Origin: Phytobacter diazotrophicus
Lineage (GTDB): Bacteria > Pseudomonadota > Gammaproteobacteria > Enterobacterales > Enterobacteriaceae
NCBI GenBank assembly: GCA_004346725.1
Contig: SMDE01000009.1
Coordinates: forward strand, 176,445-240,444
Reading direction: 5' to 3'
Length of the DNA stretch: 64,000 nucleotides
The notes beneath the pieces are model-generated. The model worked only from the letters and a program-made list of their open reading frames with translations, ran no database searches and was not told the origin of the DNA. This document shows, one piece after another, positions 17,874-28,413 of the stretch (positions are counted from its first letter, which is position 1; the number at the start of each line of letters is the position of its first letter). A program made the position numbers and the translations under genes.

Positions 17874-17898
17874 GCCGCCGAATAAATGTTTCGGCGGC
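17874..17898 (+). terminator. hairpin after the dehydratase gene
   Basis: Perfect 9-bp stem, GCCGCCGAA (17874-17882) and TTCGGCGGC (17890-17898), with a 7-nt loop and no T-run. It probably acts as a partial terminator or mRNA end in the 323-bp gap before the symporter gene. The rest of that gap (17899-18175) is AT-rich and holds no gene I can support. The symporter may have its own promoter there. Confidence 0.5.
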
Positions 17899-18175
17899 TA
17901 AAGAATATTACGAAATAAAGTATCCCTCACGGGAGAAATAACTGTTTCTGTCACCAGGTAAAATGTATCGCTATCACAGAAGCTAAAATACATAATTGCG
18001 AAAGTAAAATTGATAATTGTTGCTGCATATATTCCTTCCTAGAATCAAATCCGCACTGAACATCTAATAAGCGTACGAATAAAGGGTGTATTCCTCGCAA
18101 AATGCACTGCACGCATTTTATTTTGTAGGTCCCGGCCGTTCGCAATCCATCCCTCTCATATGACTGGAGATAGAC

Positions 18176-19555
18176 ATGCAATTAACGATGAAAGATAAAA
18201 TCGGCTACGGGCTGGGGGATACCGCTTGCGGTTTTGTCTGGCAGGCCACCATGTTTTTGCTGGCGTACTTTTATACCGACGTCTTTGGCCTGTCCGCGGG
18301 CGTCATGGGCACGCTGTTTTTAATTTCGCGCGTGCTGGATGCGGTAACCGACCCGCTGATGGGGCTGGTGGTTGACCGTACACGTACCCGCTACGGCCAG
18401 TTCCGCCCGTATCTGCTGTGGGGCGCGATCCCGTTTGGTATCGTCTGCGTCTTAACGTTCTATACGCCGGATTTCTCCGCACAGGGGAAAATTATCTACG
18501 CCTCGATTACCTATATTTTACTGACGCTGGTATATACCTTCGTTAACGTTCCCTATTGCGCCATGCCTGGCGTTATTACCTCTGATCCTAAAGAGCGCCA
18601 CGCGTTACAATCCTGGCGCTTTTTCCTCGCCGCCGCCGGTTCATTAGCTATCAGCGGTATTGCCCTGCCGCTGGTAAATATTATCGGTAAAGGCAATGAG
18701 CAGGTGGGCTATTTTGGCGCGATGTGCGTGCTGGGTATTTGCGGTGTTATCTTGTTGTTTGTCTGCTTCTTTACCACCAAAGAACGTTATACCTTTGACG
18801 TTCAGCCGGGCGCTTCCGTTAAGAAAGACCTGAAACTCTTAATGGGTAATAGTCAGTGGCGAATTATGTGCGCCTTTAAAATGATGGCGACTGGCTCCAA
18901 CGTGGTGCGCGGTGGCGCGACGCTCTATTTTGTGAAATACGTAATGGACCATCCGGAGCTGGCAACGCAGTTCCTGCTTTACGGAAGCCTGGCGACCATG
19001 TTCGGCTCCCTGTGCTCATCTCGCCTGCTCGGGCGCTTCGACCGCGTGACCTCGTTCAAGTGGATCATTGGCATTTATTCCCTGATCAGTCTGAGCATTT
19101 TCTTTATTCCTTCAGACAATATCGCGCTGATTTTCGCGCTCAATATTCTGTTCCTGTTTGTCTTTAACACCACCACGCCGCTGCAATGGCTGATGGCCTC
19201 CGATGTGGTTGATTATGAAGAGAGCCGCAGCGGGCGCCGCCTCGACGGGCTGGTCTTCTCTACCTATCTGTTCAGCCTGAAAATCGGCCTGGCGATTGGC
19301 GGCGCGCTGGTGGGCTGGATCCTCGCGTTCTCCAGCTACTCGGCAAGCAACGCCGTACAGCCGGATAACGTCCTGACCACCATCAAAATCCTCTTCTGCA
19401 TTGTGCCTGTGGTGCTCTATGTCGGCATGTTTACGCTGCTGTCGTTCTACAAACTGAGCAGCAAACGGGTGGAAGAGATCAGCCAGCAACTGCAACGTCA
19501 ACGCGCTGCGCACCCTGCAACGCAGCCTGCCGATGCCGCGGCGGCGGTGAACTGA
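18176..19555 (+). CDS. yagG: GPH-family sugar:cation symporter (YagG-like)
   Basis: A 459-residue, 12-helix inner-membrane transporter of the glycoside-pentoside-hexuronide family (MelB, XynT, YicJ relatives). Seen: GYGLGDTACGFVWQATMFLLAYFYTDVFGL at the N-terminus, LDAVTDPLMGLVVDRTRTRYGQFRPYLLWG near residue 60-85 with the cation-site aspartates of helix 2, and SDVVDYEE near 342. It is followed after 10 bp by the GH43 xylosidase gene. Import of xylobiose or another xyloside is therefore likely. GGAGATAG precedes the ATG. Confidence 0.9.
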   Translation: MQLTMKDKIGYGLGDTACGFVWQATMFLLAYFYTDVFGLSAGVMGTLFLISRVLDAVTDPLMGLVVDRTRTRYGQFRPYLLWGAIPFGIVCVLTFYTPDFSAQGKIIYASITYILLTLVYTFVNVPYCAMPGVITSDPKERHALQSWRFFLAAAGSLAISGIALPLVNIIGKGNEQVGYFGAMCVLGICGVILLFVCFFTTKERYTFDVQPGASVKKDLKLLMGNSQWRIMCAFKMMATGSNVVRGGATLYFVKYVMDHPELATQFLLYGSLATMFGSLCSSRLLGRFDRVTSFKWIIGIYSLISLSIFFIPSDNIALIFALNILFLFVFNTTTPLQWLMASDVVDYEESRSGRRLDGLVFSTYLFSLKIGLAIGGALVGWILAFSSYSASNAVQPDNVLTTIKILFCIVPVVLYVGMFTLLSFYKLSSKRVEEISQQLQRQRAAHPATQPADAAAAVN

Positions 19556-19565
19556 GGAGAGAACC

Positions 19566-21182
19566 ATGTACCAGATTGAAAACCCGATCCTGACCGGCTT
19601 CAACCCGGACCCGTCACTGTGCCGCGTGGGGGAGGATTACTACATCGCCACCTCCACGTTTGAGTGGTTCCCCGGCGTACGTATTTACCACTCTCGCGAT
19701 CTGAAAAACTGGGCGCTGGTGAGTACACCGCTCGACAGCGTGGCGCTGCTGGATATGAAAGGCAACCCGGACTCCGGCGGCATCTGGGCACCCTGCCTGA
19801 GCTACGCCGACGGCAAGTTCTGGCTGCTCTACACCGATGTGAAAATTGTCGATTCGCCGTGGAAAAATGGCCGCAACTTCCTGGTCACCGCCCCCTCGGT
19901 GGAGGGGCCGTGGAGCGACCCTATTCCCATGGGCAACGGTGGGTTCGACCCGTCGCTGTTCCACGATACGGATGGGCGCAAATATTACATCTATCGCCCG
20001 TGGGGGCCGCGCCATCACAGCAACCCTCATAACACCATTGTGATGCAGGAATTTTTTGCCGACACACACTCTCTCTCGCCGCAGCGATCCACGCTCTTCA
20101 CCGGTACGCCGCTGGGTTATACCGAAGGGGCGCATATTTATCGCCGCGATGGCTACTACTATCTGCTGGTGGCGGAAGGGGGCACCAGCTACGAACATGC
20201 GGTGGTGGTGTTACGGGCGAAGGACATTACCGGGCCTTATGAGCTGCACCCGGATGTGACGATGATGACGAGCTGGCACCTGCCGGAAAATCCGCTGCAA
20301 AAGAGCGGCCACGGCTCACTGCTGGAGACCCATACCGGCGAATGGTATATGGCGTATCTGACCAGCCGGCCTCTGCATCTGCCGGGCATTCCACGGCTGG
20401 CGGCTGGCGGGCGCGGATACTGCCCGCTCGGGCGCGAGACGGGGATAACCCGCATCGAATGGCGTGATGGCTGGCCTTACGTTGAGGGGGGCAAACATGC
20501 GGCGCTCACGGTGCCGGGGCCACGGATGACGGAGCAGCCTGGCGCAGGCACAGGCGCATGGCGCACAGACTTCGACAGCGAACGGCTCGACCCGGAGCTG
20601 CAAACGCTGCGTATTCCGTTTGATGAGCAGTTAGGTTCGCTCACTGCCCGTCCCGGCTTTTTGCGCCTCTACGGCAATGACTCGCTCAACTCCACCTTTA
20701 CCCAGTCAACGGTGGCCCGCCGCTGGCAGCATTTCCGTTTTCGCGCCGAAACGCAGATGGCCTTTTCGCCGCGCCACTTCCAGCAGAGTGCCGGGCTGAC
20801 CTGCTATTACAACAGCAAAAACTGGTCGTACTGTTTTATGGACTATGAGGAGGGGCGCGGGCGGACGCTGAAAATTATCCGGCTCGACCATAACGTGGCC
20901 CACTGGCACCTGTACGATAAGCCCATTGAGGTGCCGGAGAGTGTGGAGTACGTCTGGCTGCGGGTGGATGTCGATCAGCTTGAGTACCATTACAGCTATT
21001 CATTTGATGGGGAAAACTGGCAGGCCATTCCGCTGACCTTTGAGGCGTGGAAGCTGTCGGATGACTATATTGGCGGCCGGGGCTTCTTTACCGGGGCGTT
21101 TGTTGGCCTGCACTGCGAGGATATCAGCGGTGATGGCTGCCATGCTGATTTCGCCTCGTTCACCTATCAGCCCGAGGCGTAG
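19566..21182 (+). CDS. yagH: GH43 beta-xylosidase (YagH-like)
   Basis: A 538-residue cytoplasmic glycoside hydrolase of family 43 with a C-terminal beta-sandwich, which cuts beta-1,4-xylosides to xylose. The three acidic residues of the five-bladed propeller are visible: Asp in FNPDPSLC near residue 16, Asp in GGFDPSLF near 128, and Glu in YTEGAHIY near 187. There is no signal peptide, which fits uptake of the intact disaccharide by the upstream symporter. It lies 10 bp after that gene, with GAGGAGAG as ribosome site. It converges on the regulator gene 12 bp away. Confidence 0.93.
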   Translation: MYQIENPILTGFNPDPSLCRVGEDYYIATSTFEWFPGVRIYHSRDLKNWALVSTPLDSVALLDMKGNPDSGGIWAPCLSYADGKFWLLYTDVKIVDSPWKNGRNFLVTAPSVEGPWSDPIPMGNGGFDPSLFHDTDGRKYYIYRPWGPRHHSNPHNTIVMQEFFADTHSLSPQRSTLFTGTPLGYTEGAHIYRRDGYYYLLVAEGGTSYEHAVVVLRAKDITGPYELHPDVTMMTSWHLPENPLQKSGHGSLLETHTGEWYMAYLTSRPLHLPGIPRLAAGGRGYCPLGRETGITRIEWRDGWPYVEGGKHAALTVPGPRMTEQPGAGTGAWRTDFDSERLDPELQTLRIPFDEQLGSLTARPGFLRLYGNDSLNSTFTQSTVARRWQHFRFRAETQMAFSPRHFQQSAGLTCYYNSKNWSYCFMDYEEGRGRTLKIIRLDHNVAHWHLYDKPIEVPESVEYVWLRVDVDQLEYHYSYSFDGENWQAIPLTFEAWKLSDDYIGGRGFFTGAFVGLHCEDISGDGCHADFASFTYQPEA

Positions 21183-21194
21183 CAGGACGGCGGG

Positions 21195-21956
21195 CTAGCG
21201 TTCGCGGTAGCCCAGCGTTTTTGACAGCCCCAGCCCAGCATCCATCAGCTTCTGGCGGCAGGCGGCCAGTTGGTCGTCGTTAACCCGCGAGGTGAGGGTG
21301 GAGAGGCTGAGCGCGGCGATAACCCGCGATTCGTGGTTCCATACCGGCACCGCGATGCAGCGCACACCCGGCTCGTTCTCTTCGTTATCGAGTGCGTAAT
21401 GGTTGTGGCGAGTTTGTGCCAGCGCGGCCAGCAGCGCGTCGCGATCGGTCAGGGTGGCTGGCGTAAAGCGCGTGAACGCATACCCGTCCAGTATGGCGTT
21501 AAGCTCCTCGTCCCCCAGCCAGGCCAGCAGTACTTTGCCAATGGCCGTGGCATGTACCGGCAGGCGGCGGCCAATGCGCGAATAGGCGATGGCCGCCTGT
21601 TTACCTTCGATTTTTTCTATGTAAACGCCTTCGTTGCCGTCCAGAATCCCCAGGTGGGTCGTCTGCCCCGTCTCCTGAGAAAGGGCGGACAGCCAGCTTT
21701 TTGCTTTCTGGCGAATGTCCATGGTGCCCACGACAAAGTGGCCGCGCTCCACCAGTTTCATCCCCAGACAATATTTGTCGTTATCCGGGTTCTGATCGAT
21801 ATAGCCATGAAGTTGAAGCGTTTTGAGCAGCGAGTGAAGGGTGCTTTTGCTTAATCCCATCTGTTTGCTTATCTCGGTGATTTTGAGTTCCGTCGCCTGA
21901 TCGTTAAACAGGTCGAGGATCTGCAAAGCACGTTCAACAGACTGAATTATCGGCAT
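21195..21956 (-). CDS. xynR: IclR-family regulator, XynR (YagI)-like
   Basis: A 253-residue IclR-type regulator that follows E. coli XynR (YagI) closely (MPIIQSVERALQILDLFN; LKITEISKQMGLSKSTLHSLLKTLQLHGYI is the winged helix, residues 24-55; the effector domain starts near 80). XynR represses the xylonate genes and is released by xylonate. The ATG at 21956 gives the start seen in YagI; an in-frame ATG at 21968 would add four residues. Its likely operator is the palindrome over the dehydratase promoter. Confidence 0.88.
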   Translation of the reverse strand: MPIIQSVERALQILDLFNDQATELKITEISKQMGLSKSTLHSLLKTLQLHGYIDQNPDNDKYCLGMKLVERGHFVVGTMDIRQKAKSWLSALSQETGQTTHLGILDGNEGVYIEKIEGKQAAIAYSRIGRRLPVHATAIGKVLLAWLGDEELNAILDGYAFTRFTPATLTDRDALLAALAQTRHNHYALDNEENEPGVRCIAVPVWNHESRVIAALSLSTLTSRVNDDQLAACRQKLMDAGLGLSKTLGYRER

Positions 21957-22145
21957 AATTTTTACCATTCACGAGGAATTCTCTGCGTGTGACCGTACTA
22001 TTTTCACCGGGGAAAAGCAATGGCGGGGGCTAGTGTTATCAAAACGGCTACAGTGTGCTGTTCCTCCCTTGCTGCCAGTGGGCGAGCGGGCTATCAGCGC
22101 ATGGCGATAGCTCAAGGTTTTAACCTGGTCGTCGACTTGCCAGGT

Positions 22146-22169
22146 AATCCCCACCTGCGGGTGGGGATT
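22146..22169. terminator. hairpin downstream of yjhX
   Basis: Perfect 10-bp stem, AATCCCCACC (22146-22155) and GGTGGGGATT (22160-22169), with a TGCG loop, 12 bp beyond the yjhX stop. No clear T-run on the yjhX side. Confidence 0.5.
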
Positions 22170-22181
22170 GCTTAACACCAA

Positions 22182-22439
22182 TTATTGGTTGTCCAACTGT
22201 GCGCGGACATTGCTCAGACCGGTACGGTTAATGCGATAGGGCTGACCATTTACCGAGCGGATGAGTTTTTTGCTTCTCAGTTTCCTGAAGACGGCGAGCG
22301 TGCAATCGCTGAGCAATAGCCCTTCACGGGTATAGCACTCAACGGCGGTGACGCGCCCGGAGGTGTCGCGGGTATGAACGATACGTCCGCCTTTGGCAAG
22401 GACGTGCAGGGTACGTTGTTCCTGACGGGAAATATTCAT
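22182..22439 (-). CDS. yjhX: YjhX (TopAI), topoisomerase I inhibitor toxin family
   Basis: 85 residues, almost identical in layout to E. coli YjhX ([52 protein letters not shown]). In E. coli this protein binds and inhibits topoisomerase I and is countered by YjhQ, encoded by the neighbouring gene. No yjhQ-like gene is found on either side here. The start at 22439 gives the family N-terminus; a longer reading to 22469 is rejected. Confidence 0.92.
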   Translation of the reverse strand: MNISRQEQRTLHVLAKGGRIVHTRDTSGRVTAVECYTREGLLLSDCTLAVFRKLRSKKLIRSVNGQPYRINRTGLSNVRAQLDNQ

Positions 22440-22843
22440 GCTGAAAATGCCTGTAATCATCTTGTGCAAAACCTGCCAACACCCTGGGGTGTTAGCGCGA
22501 GTGTTTAGCGCAGTGATAACCAGCCCGGCCGCACGGGTCGGAAAGCTGATTATCAGATGGTTGCATTCTCCAGCATCGAAGCCTCGGTATTCGCTAAGAA
22601 ATATTTATCCAGTCAATGTTAACACGCAACATCTATAAGGGAATTATTTTGCTTAAGGAGTGTGATCTGTGTGGGTACTCAGTGGCACGCTTTTTTTCAC
22701 TCTGTGCGCAAGGCGACGTTATGGACAATCGGGTCGTTGTGAAGGCACGCAATGCTTATGAAATGTTCATTTATAAGACAATACTTAAAACAGAGATGCA
22801 TATGGCCTTACACAGCACGTCGGCGGACTGAAGGAGTATGCGA
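22440..22843. other. gap between yjhX and glgS
   Basis: 404 bp that probably carries the divergent promoters of yjhX and glgS. In E. coli glgS has a long, RpoS-dependent leader. A short imperfect palindrome, CCGGCCGCACGGGTCGG, occurs near 22526. Open readings in this gap have no ribosome sites and no family likeness, so none is called. Confidence 0.4.
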
Positions 22844-23044
22844 ATGAAAAGACAAGACCTGAACGCAGTGAAGAATTTTGATTTTTTGGCACGCAGTTTT
22901 GCCCGTATGTATGCGATGGGCCAGCCAGTTGATATTGATGCCGTTACCGGCAATATGACCGAAGAGCAGAAACAGTGGTTCCAGGAACATTACGACCATT
23001 ATTGCAAACAGGCGCAGCGCGCCAGAGTGAAGGAACTGCAATAG
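22844..23044 (+). CDS. glgS: GlgS/ScoR surface composition regulator
   Basis: A 66-residue protein with the GlgS signature ([37 protein letters not shown]. coli reads [28 protein letters not shown]). It was first linked to glycogen synthesis and later shown to lower flagella and fimbria production. The ATG at 22844 is chosen for length (E. coli 66 residues). GAAGGAG stands a little upstream, and an ATG at 22838 is also possible. It is single-gene, with a strong terminator behind it. Confidence 0.88.
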   Translation: MKRQDLNAVKNFDFLARSFARMYAMGQPVDIDAVTGNMTEEQKQWFQEHYDHYCKQAQRARVKELQ

Positions 23045-23053
23045 CGATATCCA

Positions 23054-23082
23054 CAACGGGCCTGGCGGCCCGTTGCGTTTTC
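23054..23082 (+). terminator. rho-independent terminator of glgS
   Basis: Nine-bp stem CAACGGGCC/GGCCCGTTG with a TGGC loop, followed by CGTTTTCT. It lies 9 bp past the glgS stop. Confidence 0.85.
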
Positions 23083-23163
23083 TGGCTTAAGGGGTTCTTG
23101 CGGTCTGTTGCCACTTCTCCTCTCTGCCTGTCACATTTCTTTGAAAACCAGATGCCGTGATTA

Positions 23164-23736
23164 TCAACTGAGATCGTGCAAGGACTTATTGAGCGGCGGT
23201 GTTAACGTCATGTCGCTGAATTTCACCGCTAATCCTTGCCGCTCCGGCGTGCAGCACATTACCCCGACCTTCACCTTTCCGGCGGGAAAATGGCACAAAC
23301 GCAGCAACGGCCAGCTCAGACCATCCGTCGAATATTGCAGACGCAGGGCGTCATCTTTACGCGTCAGACGCAGCCAGAATTGGCGCGGGTTGCCCGGAAA
23401 AATCCCCGTCGCCCAGTCGGAATAGTCCAGTGTCAGCACGCTACCGATAGCGGGGGCGCCATCGTTGAATTCAATACCCGCCTTCAGCCAGTGGCGGTTA
23501 TCGGTCATCAACATAATGCCCGCCTGGTCATAAAGGGTAGTGAATTCCGCACAGATTTTGACCTGAAAGGTAAAATCCTCAGCGACTTCTTTGGCGAACA
23601 GATGACCGGAGAAGCGTTCGAAACCGTACCAGGTTTTGTGCCAGAAATCGGTGTGATCATCGGTGACAACCGACAGAACACCCTCTTCACATTGCCATTG
23701 GGCAGGTTCGTTAACCCATTGAAACTCCTCGTGCAT
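23164..23736 (-). CDS. DUF1349 family protein (concanavalin-like fold)
   Basis: A 190-residue cytoplasmic protein of the DUF1349 family, which has a concanavalin A-like jellyroll. Visible family features are FWHKTWYGFERFSGH near residue 32, YDQAGIMLMTDNRHWLKAGIEF near 70-90 and the closing VKVGVMCCTP. Yeast and bacterial relatives include regulators of uncertain role and no clear enzyme. It stands 26 bp downstream of a small zinc-ribbon gene on the same strand. The two may be co-transcribed. Confidence 0.82.
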   Translation of the reverse strand: MHEEFQWVNEPAQWQCEEGVLSVVTDDHTDFWHKTWYGFERFSGHLFAKEVAEDFTFQVKICAEFTTLYDQAGIMLMTDNRHWLKAGIEFNDGAPAIGSVLTLDYSDWATGIFPGNPRQFWLRLTRKDDALRLQYSTDGLSWPLLRLCHFPAGKVKVGVMCCTPERQGLAVKFSDMTLTPPLNKSLHDLS

Positions 23737-23762
23737 GACGCTTCTCCTTTGTCTTTTGCGTG

Positions 23763-24020
23763 TTATACCGGCCCCTGCGCTTTGTCTGCCCAGGCCGGCA
23801 TGGCCGTCAGATAGCGCACCGCGCGCTTACGTGACTCTTCCGGCCCGACGTGTTGCCATGAATCAAGATAGCCTGCAAGTCCGGCTACCGCCTCCTCCCA
23901 GGATTTAAGATTGCCTTCGCTGTCGGTGCAATACTTGCAGTATTTGTCACTCGGCCCCTGGGCGTCGGGGGCGGAAAGCGGCATTCCGCAGGAATGGCAG
24001 CACGCTTCATGTTGGGACAT
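23763..24020 (-). CDS. putative zinc-ribbon protein
   Basis: 85 residues with two cysteine pairs, CCHSCGMP near residue 6-10 and YCKYCTD near 27-30, typical of the small putative zinc-ribbon family. The rest (EEAVAGLAGYLDSWQHVG) is helical. The start at 24020 is set by AAGGAGTGTCCT just upstream; an upstream extension to 24104 is rejected. Its role is unknown. Confidence 0.8.
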   Translation of the reverse strand: MSQHEACCHSCGMPLSAPDAQGPSDKYCKYCTDSEGNLKSWEEAVAGLAGYLDSWQHVGPEESRKRAVRYLTAMPAWADKAQGPV

Positions 24021-24231
24021 AGGACACTCCTTGTTTGATGAGATGAACAATAAATGTACATGTTTTCGCCAGGGCAGAAGTGCCGCACGATCATATAACC
24101 ACAAATAAAAAGTGGATTTTCAGTTGTGCTAGCGTGATCCTGCTTACGTCTAACCCTTGACCACCGACAAAGTAAATTCCGCCGATCCCTCACATAATCA
24201 CGGCCGCTTATCATTCCACAGGTGTGACCCC

Positions 24232-25353
24232 ATGGCTTACCAACTAAACCTTAACTGGCCTGAATTTTTAGAGAAATACTGGCAGAAAAAGCCGGTTGTA
24301 TTGAAAAACGCATTTGCGAACTTTGTTGATCCGATCACCCCAGATGAGCTGGCAGGCCTGGCGATGGAAGTGGAAGTCGACAGCCGCCTCGTCAGCCATT
24401 TCAACGGTGAATGGCAGGCTAGTAACGGCCCGTTCGAACATTTCGATGGCCTGGGGGAAACGGGTTGGTCGCTGCTGGCGCAGGCGGTAAACCACTGGCA
24501 CGCGCCGTCTGCCGAGCTGGTTAAACCCTTCCGTGCGATCCCGGAGTGGCGCTTTGACGATCTGATGATCTCTTTTTCCGTGCCGGGTGGCGGCGTTGGC
24601 CCGCATATCGACTGGTACGATGTTTTCATTATTCAGGGGATGGGTAGCCGCCGCTGGCGTGTAGGGGATAAATTGCCCCTGAAAGAGTTCTGTCCGCATC
24701 CGGCGCTGCTCCACGTTGAGCCGTTTGAGCCGATTATTGATGAAGACCTGGCACCGGGCGATATTCTCTATATTCCGCCGGGATTCCCGCACGACGGTAT
24801 TACCCACGAGACCGCGTTTAACTATTCCATCGGTTTTCGTGGGCCGAATGGCCGCGATCTGATCAGCAGCTTTGCTGATTATGCGGTTGATAAAGATCTG
24901 GGCGGCGATCACTACACCGATCCGGATTTAACCTGCCGTGAAAATCCGGGTCGGGTTGAAGAGTACGAGCTGGAGCGTCTGCGCGGCATGATGATCGAGA
25001 TGATCAATCAGCCGGAGGATTTCAAGCAGTGGTTTGGCCGTTTTATCACTACGCCGCGCCATGAGCTGGATATCGCCCCGGCCGAACCGCCGTATGAGCC
25101 GCAGGAAGTGCTGGAAGCGTTGCAGGATGGCCAGGTGCTGACGCGTCTGGGTGGGCTGCGCGTGTTCCAGGTTAGCGACTGTTTCTTCGTGAATAGCGAG
25201 CGTTTCGATACCGTTGCGCCGAAAGCCGCAGAAGCGCTGTGCCGCCATTTGTTGATCGGTAAAGAGGAGCTGGGTGAGGCGTTGAATAACCCAACCTTTA
25301 TTGCCGAGCTGACCGGGCTGGTGAACCAGGGCTACTGGTATTTCGACGAATAA
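24232..25353 (+). CDS. RoxA (YcfD)-like JmjC/cupin oxygenase
   Basis: A 373-residue Fe(II)/2-oxoglutarate oxygenase of the ribosomal-oxygenase type. E. coli RoxA hydroxylates an arginine of ribosomal protein uL16. Metal ligands are seen: HxD in GPHIDWYDVF near residue 125-127 and the distal histidine in PGFPHDG near 187. The length equals E. coli RoxA, but by eye only about two thirds of positions agree, and RoxA normally sits elsewhere (near phoPQ/pepT in E. coli). This could be the RoxA of this genus or a second copy. It converges on the permease gene of the tna operon. Confidence 0.82.
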   Translation: MAYQLNLNWPEFLEKYWQKKPVVLKNAFANFVDPITPDELAGLAMEVEVDSRLVSHFNGEWQASNGPFEHFDGLGETGWSLLAQAVNHWHAPSAELVKPFRAIPEWRFDDLMISFSVPGGGVGPHIDWYDVFIIQGMGSRRWRVGDKLPLKEFCPHPALLHVEPFEPIIDEDLAPGDILYIPPGFPHDGITHETAFNYSIGFRGPNGRDLISSFADYAVDKDLGGDHYTDPDLTCRENPGRVEEYELERLRGMMIEMINQPEDFKQWFGRFITTPRHELDIAPAEPPYEPQEVLEALQDGQVLTRLGGLRVFQVSDCFFVNSERFDTVAPKAAEALCRHLLIGKEELGEALNNPTFIAELTGLVNQGYWYFDE

Positions 25354-25435
25354 TCGCCATCCCGGATGCGGTCTCATATCCGGGCCACGATCCTGATCCC
25401 CTCTCCCGGTGGGAGAGGGGCAGGGTGAGGGCAAA

Positions 25436-26680
25436 CTAGCGGTACACCGGCAACAGATGAAAGCTGGAAAGCACGTGAATAATGGCGTTACCCGCGCCGA
25501 AACAGAGAATCAATATAATCATCGCCTTACCGCCCCACACGCGATAATGCGGGCTGCCGAAGCGTTTACGCGATGCGCTGGCCAGCAGCGCTGGCACAAT
25601 CGCCGCCCAGACAGTCGCGGCTAATCCGGCAAAGCCAATCGCATAAATAAACCCGTTCGGCCACAGCACGCCCCCAATAATTGGCGGCAGGAATGTGACC
25701 AGTGCGGTCTTAAAACGCCCCTGCGGGCTGTCGTCAAACTTAAACAGATCCGCCAGATAGTCGAACAGCCCCAGCGTCACGCCGAGGAACGAACTGGCGA
25801 CGGCAAAGTTTGAGAACACCGTCAGCAGCAAATCCAGCCCGCGACTGTTCAGCACACCGCTCAGCGCTTGCACCAGCACATCGATGTTGCCGCCTTTCCC
25901 GGCGATATCAATAAATGCCGGGCGCGGAATATTACCCATCGTACCGACCAGCCAGAAAACGTAGAGAACCAGCGCCATCAGCGTACCGAGCAGCAGGCAG
26001 CGGCGGATAGTCAGCGGGTCTTTGCCGTAGTATTTCATCAGGCTGGGCACATTGCCGTGATACCCAAACGAGGCCAGGCAGAACGGCAGAGTCATCACGA
26101 GATAGGGCAGGTAGCTGGGGTTCACTTCGGCGGTGTTAAACAGTACCGCTGGCTGCACGTGCCAGATTAACCCACCAAAGCTCATAAAGAAGGTGAGGAT
26201 CTTGGCGCCCAGCACAATGGTGGTCATGCGGCTGACGGCCCGTGTACTCAGCCAGACAATAAAGGCCACGACCAGCGCGAATAACAACCCGCCCAGCCGT
26301 GCCGGGAAGTCGATATTCATTTGTGAAAAGGTATGGTGAATAACGGAGCCGCTGGCGGAAATATAAGCGTACGTCAGAATATATAAAACAAACGCGACGG
26401 TAAGGCCGTTAATAATATTCCAGCGATTACCGAGAAGGTCTTTGGTAATAGTGTCGAAGCTGGCGCCAATATGATAATTCAGGTTAGCTTCAAGGATCAT
26501 TAATCCTGAATGCAACATACAAAACCAGGTAAAAACTAATGCGAGCAGTGACCAAAAAAACCATGAACCAGACATGACAACCGGTAAAGAAAACATGCCC
26601 GCGCCAATAATGGTGCCACCAATAATCATTGCGCCACCAACGAGCGATGGCGCTTTATTTGTTACTGATAGAGTAGCCAT
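25436..26680 (-). CDS. tryptophan permease, Mtr-like, in the tnaB position
   Basis: A 414-residue, 11-helix aromatic amino acid permease of the HAAAP family, which imports tryptophan with protons. It begins [21 protein letters not shown] and contains [26 protein letters not shown] and [12 protein letters not shown], and ends [10 protein letters not shown]. These match E. coli Mtr better than E. coli TnaB (FGFHGNIPSLIICYGK). By place, after tnaA, it is the tnaB of this operon. A terminator-like hairpin and an ERIC-type element lie between tnaA and this gene, so its expression may be lower. Confidence 0.92.
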   Translation of the reverse strand: MATLSVTNKAPSLVGGAMIIGGTIIGAGMFSLPVVMSGSWFFWSLLALVFTWFCMLHSGLMILEANLNYHIGASFDTITKDLLGNRWNIINGLTVAFVLYILTYAYISASGSVIHHTFSQMNIDFPARLGGLLFALVVAFIVWLSTRAVSRMTTIVLGAKILTFFMSFGGLIWHVQPAVLFNTAEVNPSYLPYLVMTLPFCLASFGYHGNVPSLMKYYGKDPLTIRRCLLLGTLMALVLYVFWLVGTMGNIPRPAFIDIAGKGGNIDVLVQALSGVLNSRGLDLLLTVFSNFAVASSFLGVTLGLFDYLADLFKFDDSPQGRFKTALVTFLPPIIGGVLWPNGFIYAIGFAGLAATVWAAIVPALLASASRKRFGSPHYRVWGGKAMIILILCFGAGNAIIHVLSSFHLLPVYR

Positions 26681-26730
26681 AGTACGTTTCCATAGACGTC
26701 ATATTCCGCATCGCCCGAGTGGGCGACGTA

Positions 26731-26841
26731 TATACCCGTCATCTTTCACGTTGCATATGCGTTGGCGTGCACTCCCCCTTCTGTAAGCTCCTGGAGGTTT
26801 ACGCTCTTGCTAACTTTCTGCAACTCGAATTATTTGGGGTA
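26731..26841. repeat. ERIC/IRU-type intergenic element
   Basis: About 110 bp that starts TATACCCGTCATCTTTCACG and ends CTGCAACTCGAATTATTTGG, with an internal TGTAAGCTCCTGGAGG that matches the conserved ERIC core. The ends are roughly inverted repeats of each other (TTGCA/TGCAA). It is one of the common enterobacterial intergenic repeats. It interrupts the tna operon between tnaA and the permease gene. Confidence 0.65.
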
Positions 26842-26864
26842 GAGCTATTCAGGCGTAACATCGG

Positions 26865-26890
26865 AAAGACGCGCCCGTTGCAGGCGCGTC
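26865..26890 (-). terminator. hairpin between tnaA and the permease gene
   Basis: Eight-bp stem GACGCGCC (26868-26875)/GGCGCGTC (26883-26890), followed on the minus strand by CTTTCC. It lies 11 bp past the tnaA stop. The short T-run suggests partial termination inside the operon. Confidence 0.6.
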
Positions 26891-26900
26891 CGGGTGAGTT

Positions 26901-28319
<1,419 letters not shown>

Positions 28320-28413
28320 TCACGATATTTTCGGCGGTATAAAGCGCGCATAAAAATATCGCTCAACGTCGTGTTGAGTTTGATTTTTTTAATGAATAAT
28401 GGGCAGCGGAGAA

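Noticed and set aside
10508..22600. Search for a direct repeat of the leuX 3' end as the far border of an island
   Set aside because: I looked for GGTTCGAGTCCGGCC and CTTCGGCACCA downstream and saw no second copy, and no integrase gene is present, so no attachment sites are called.
22616..22831. 71-codon open frame before glgS
   Set aside because: No ribosome site, no family likeness, and it lies where the glgS leader is expected.
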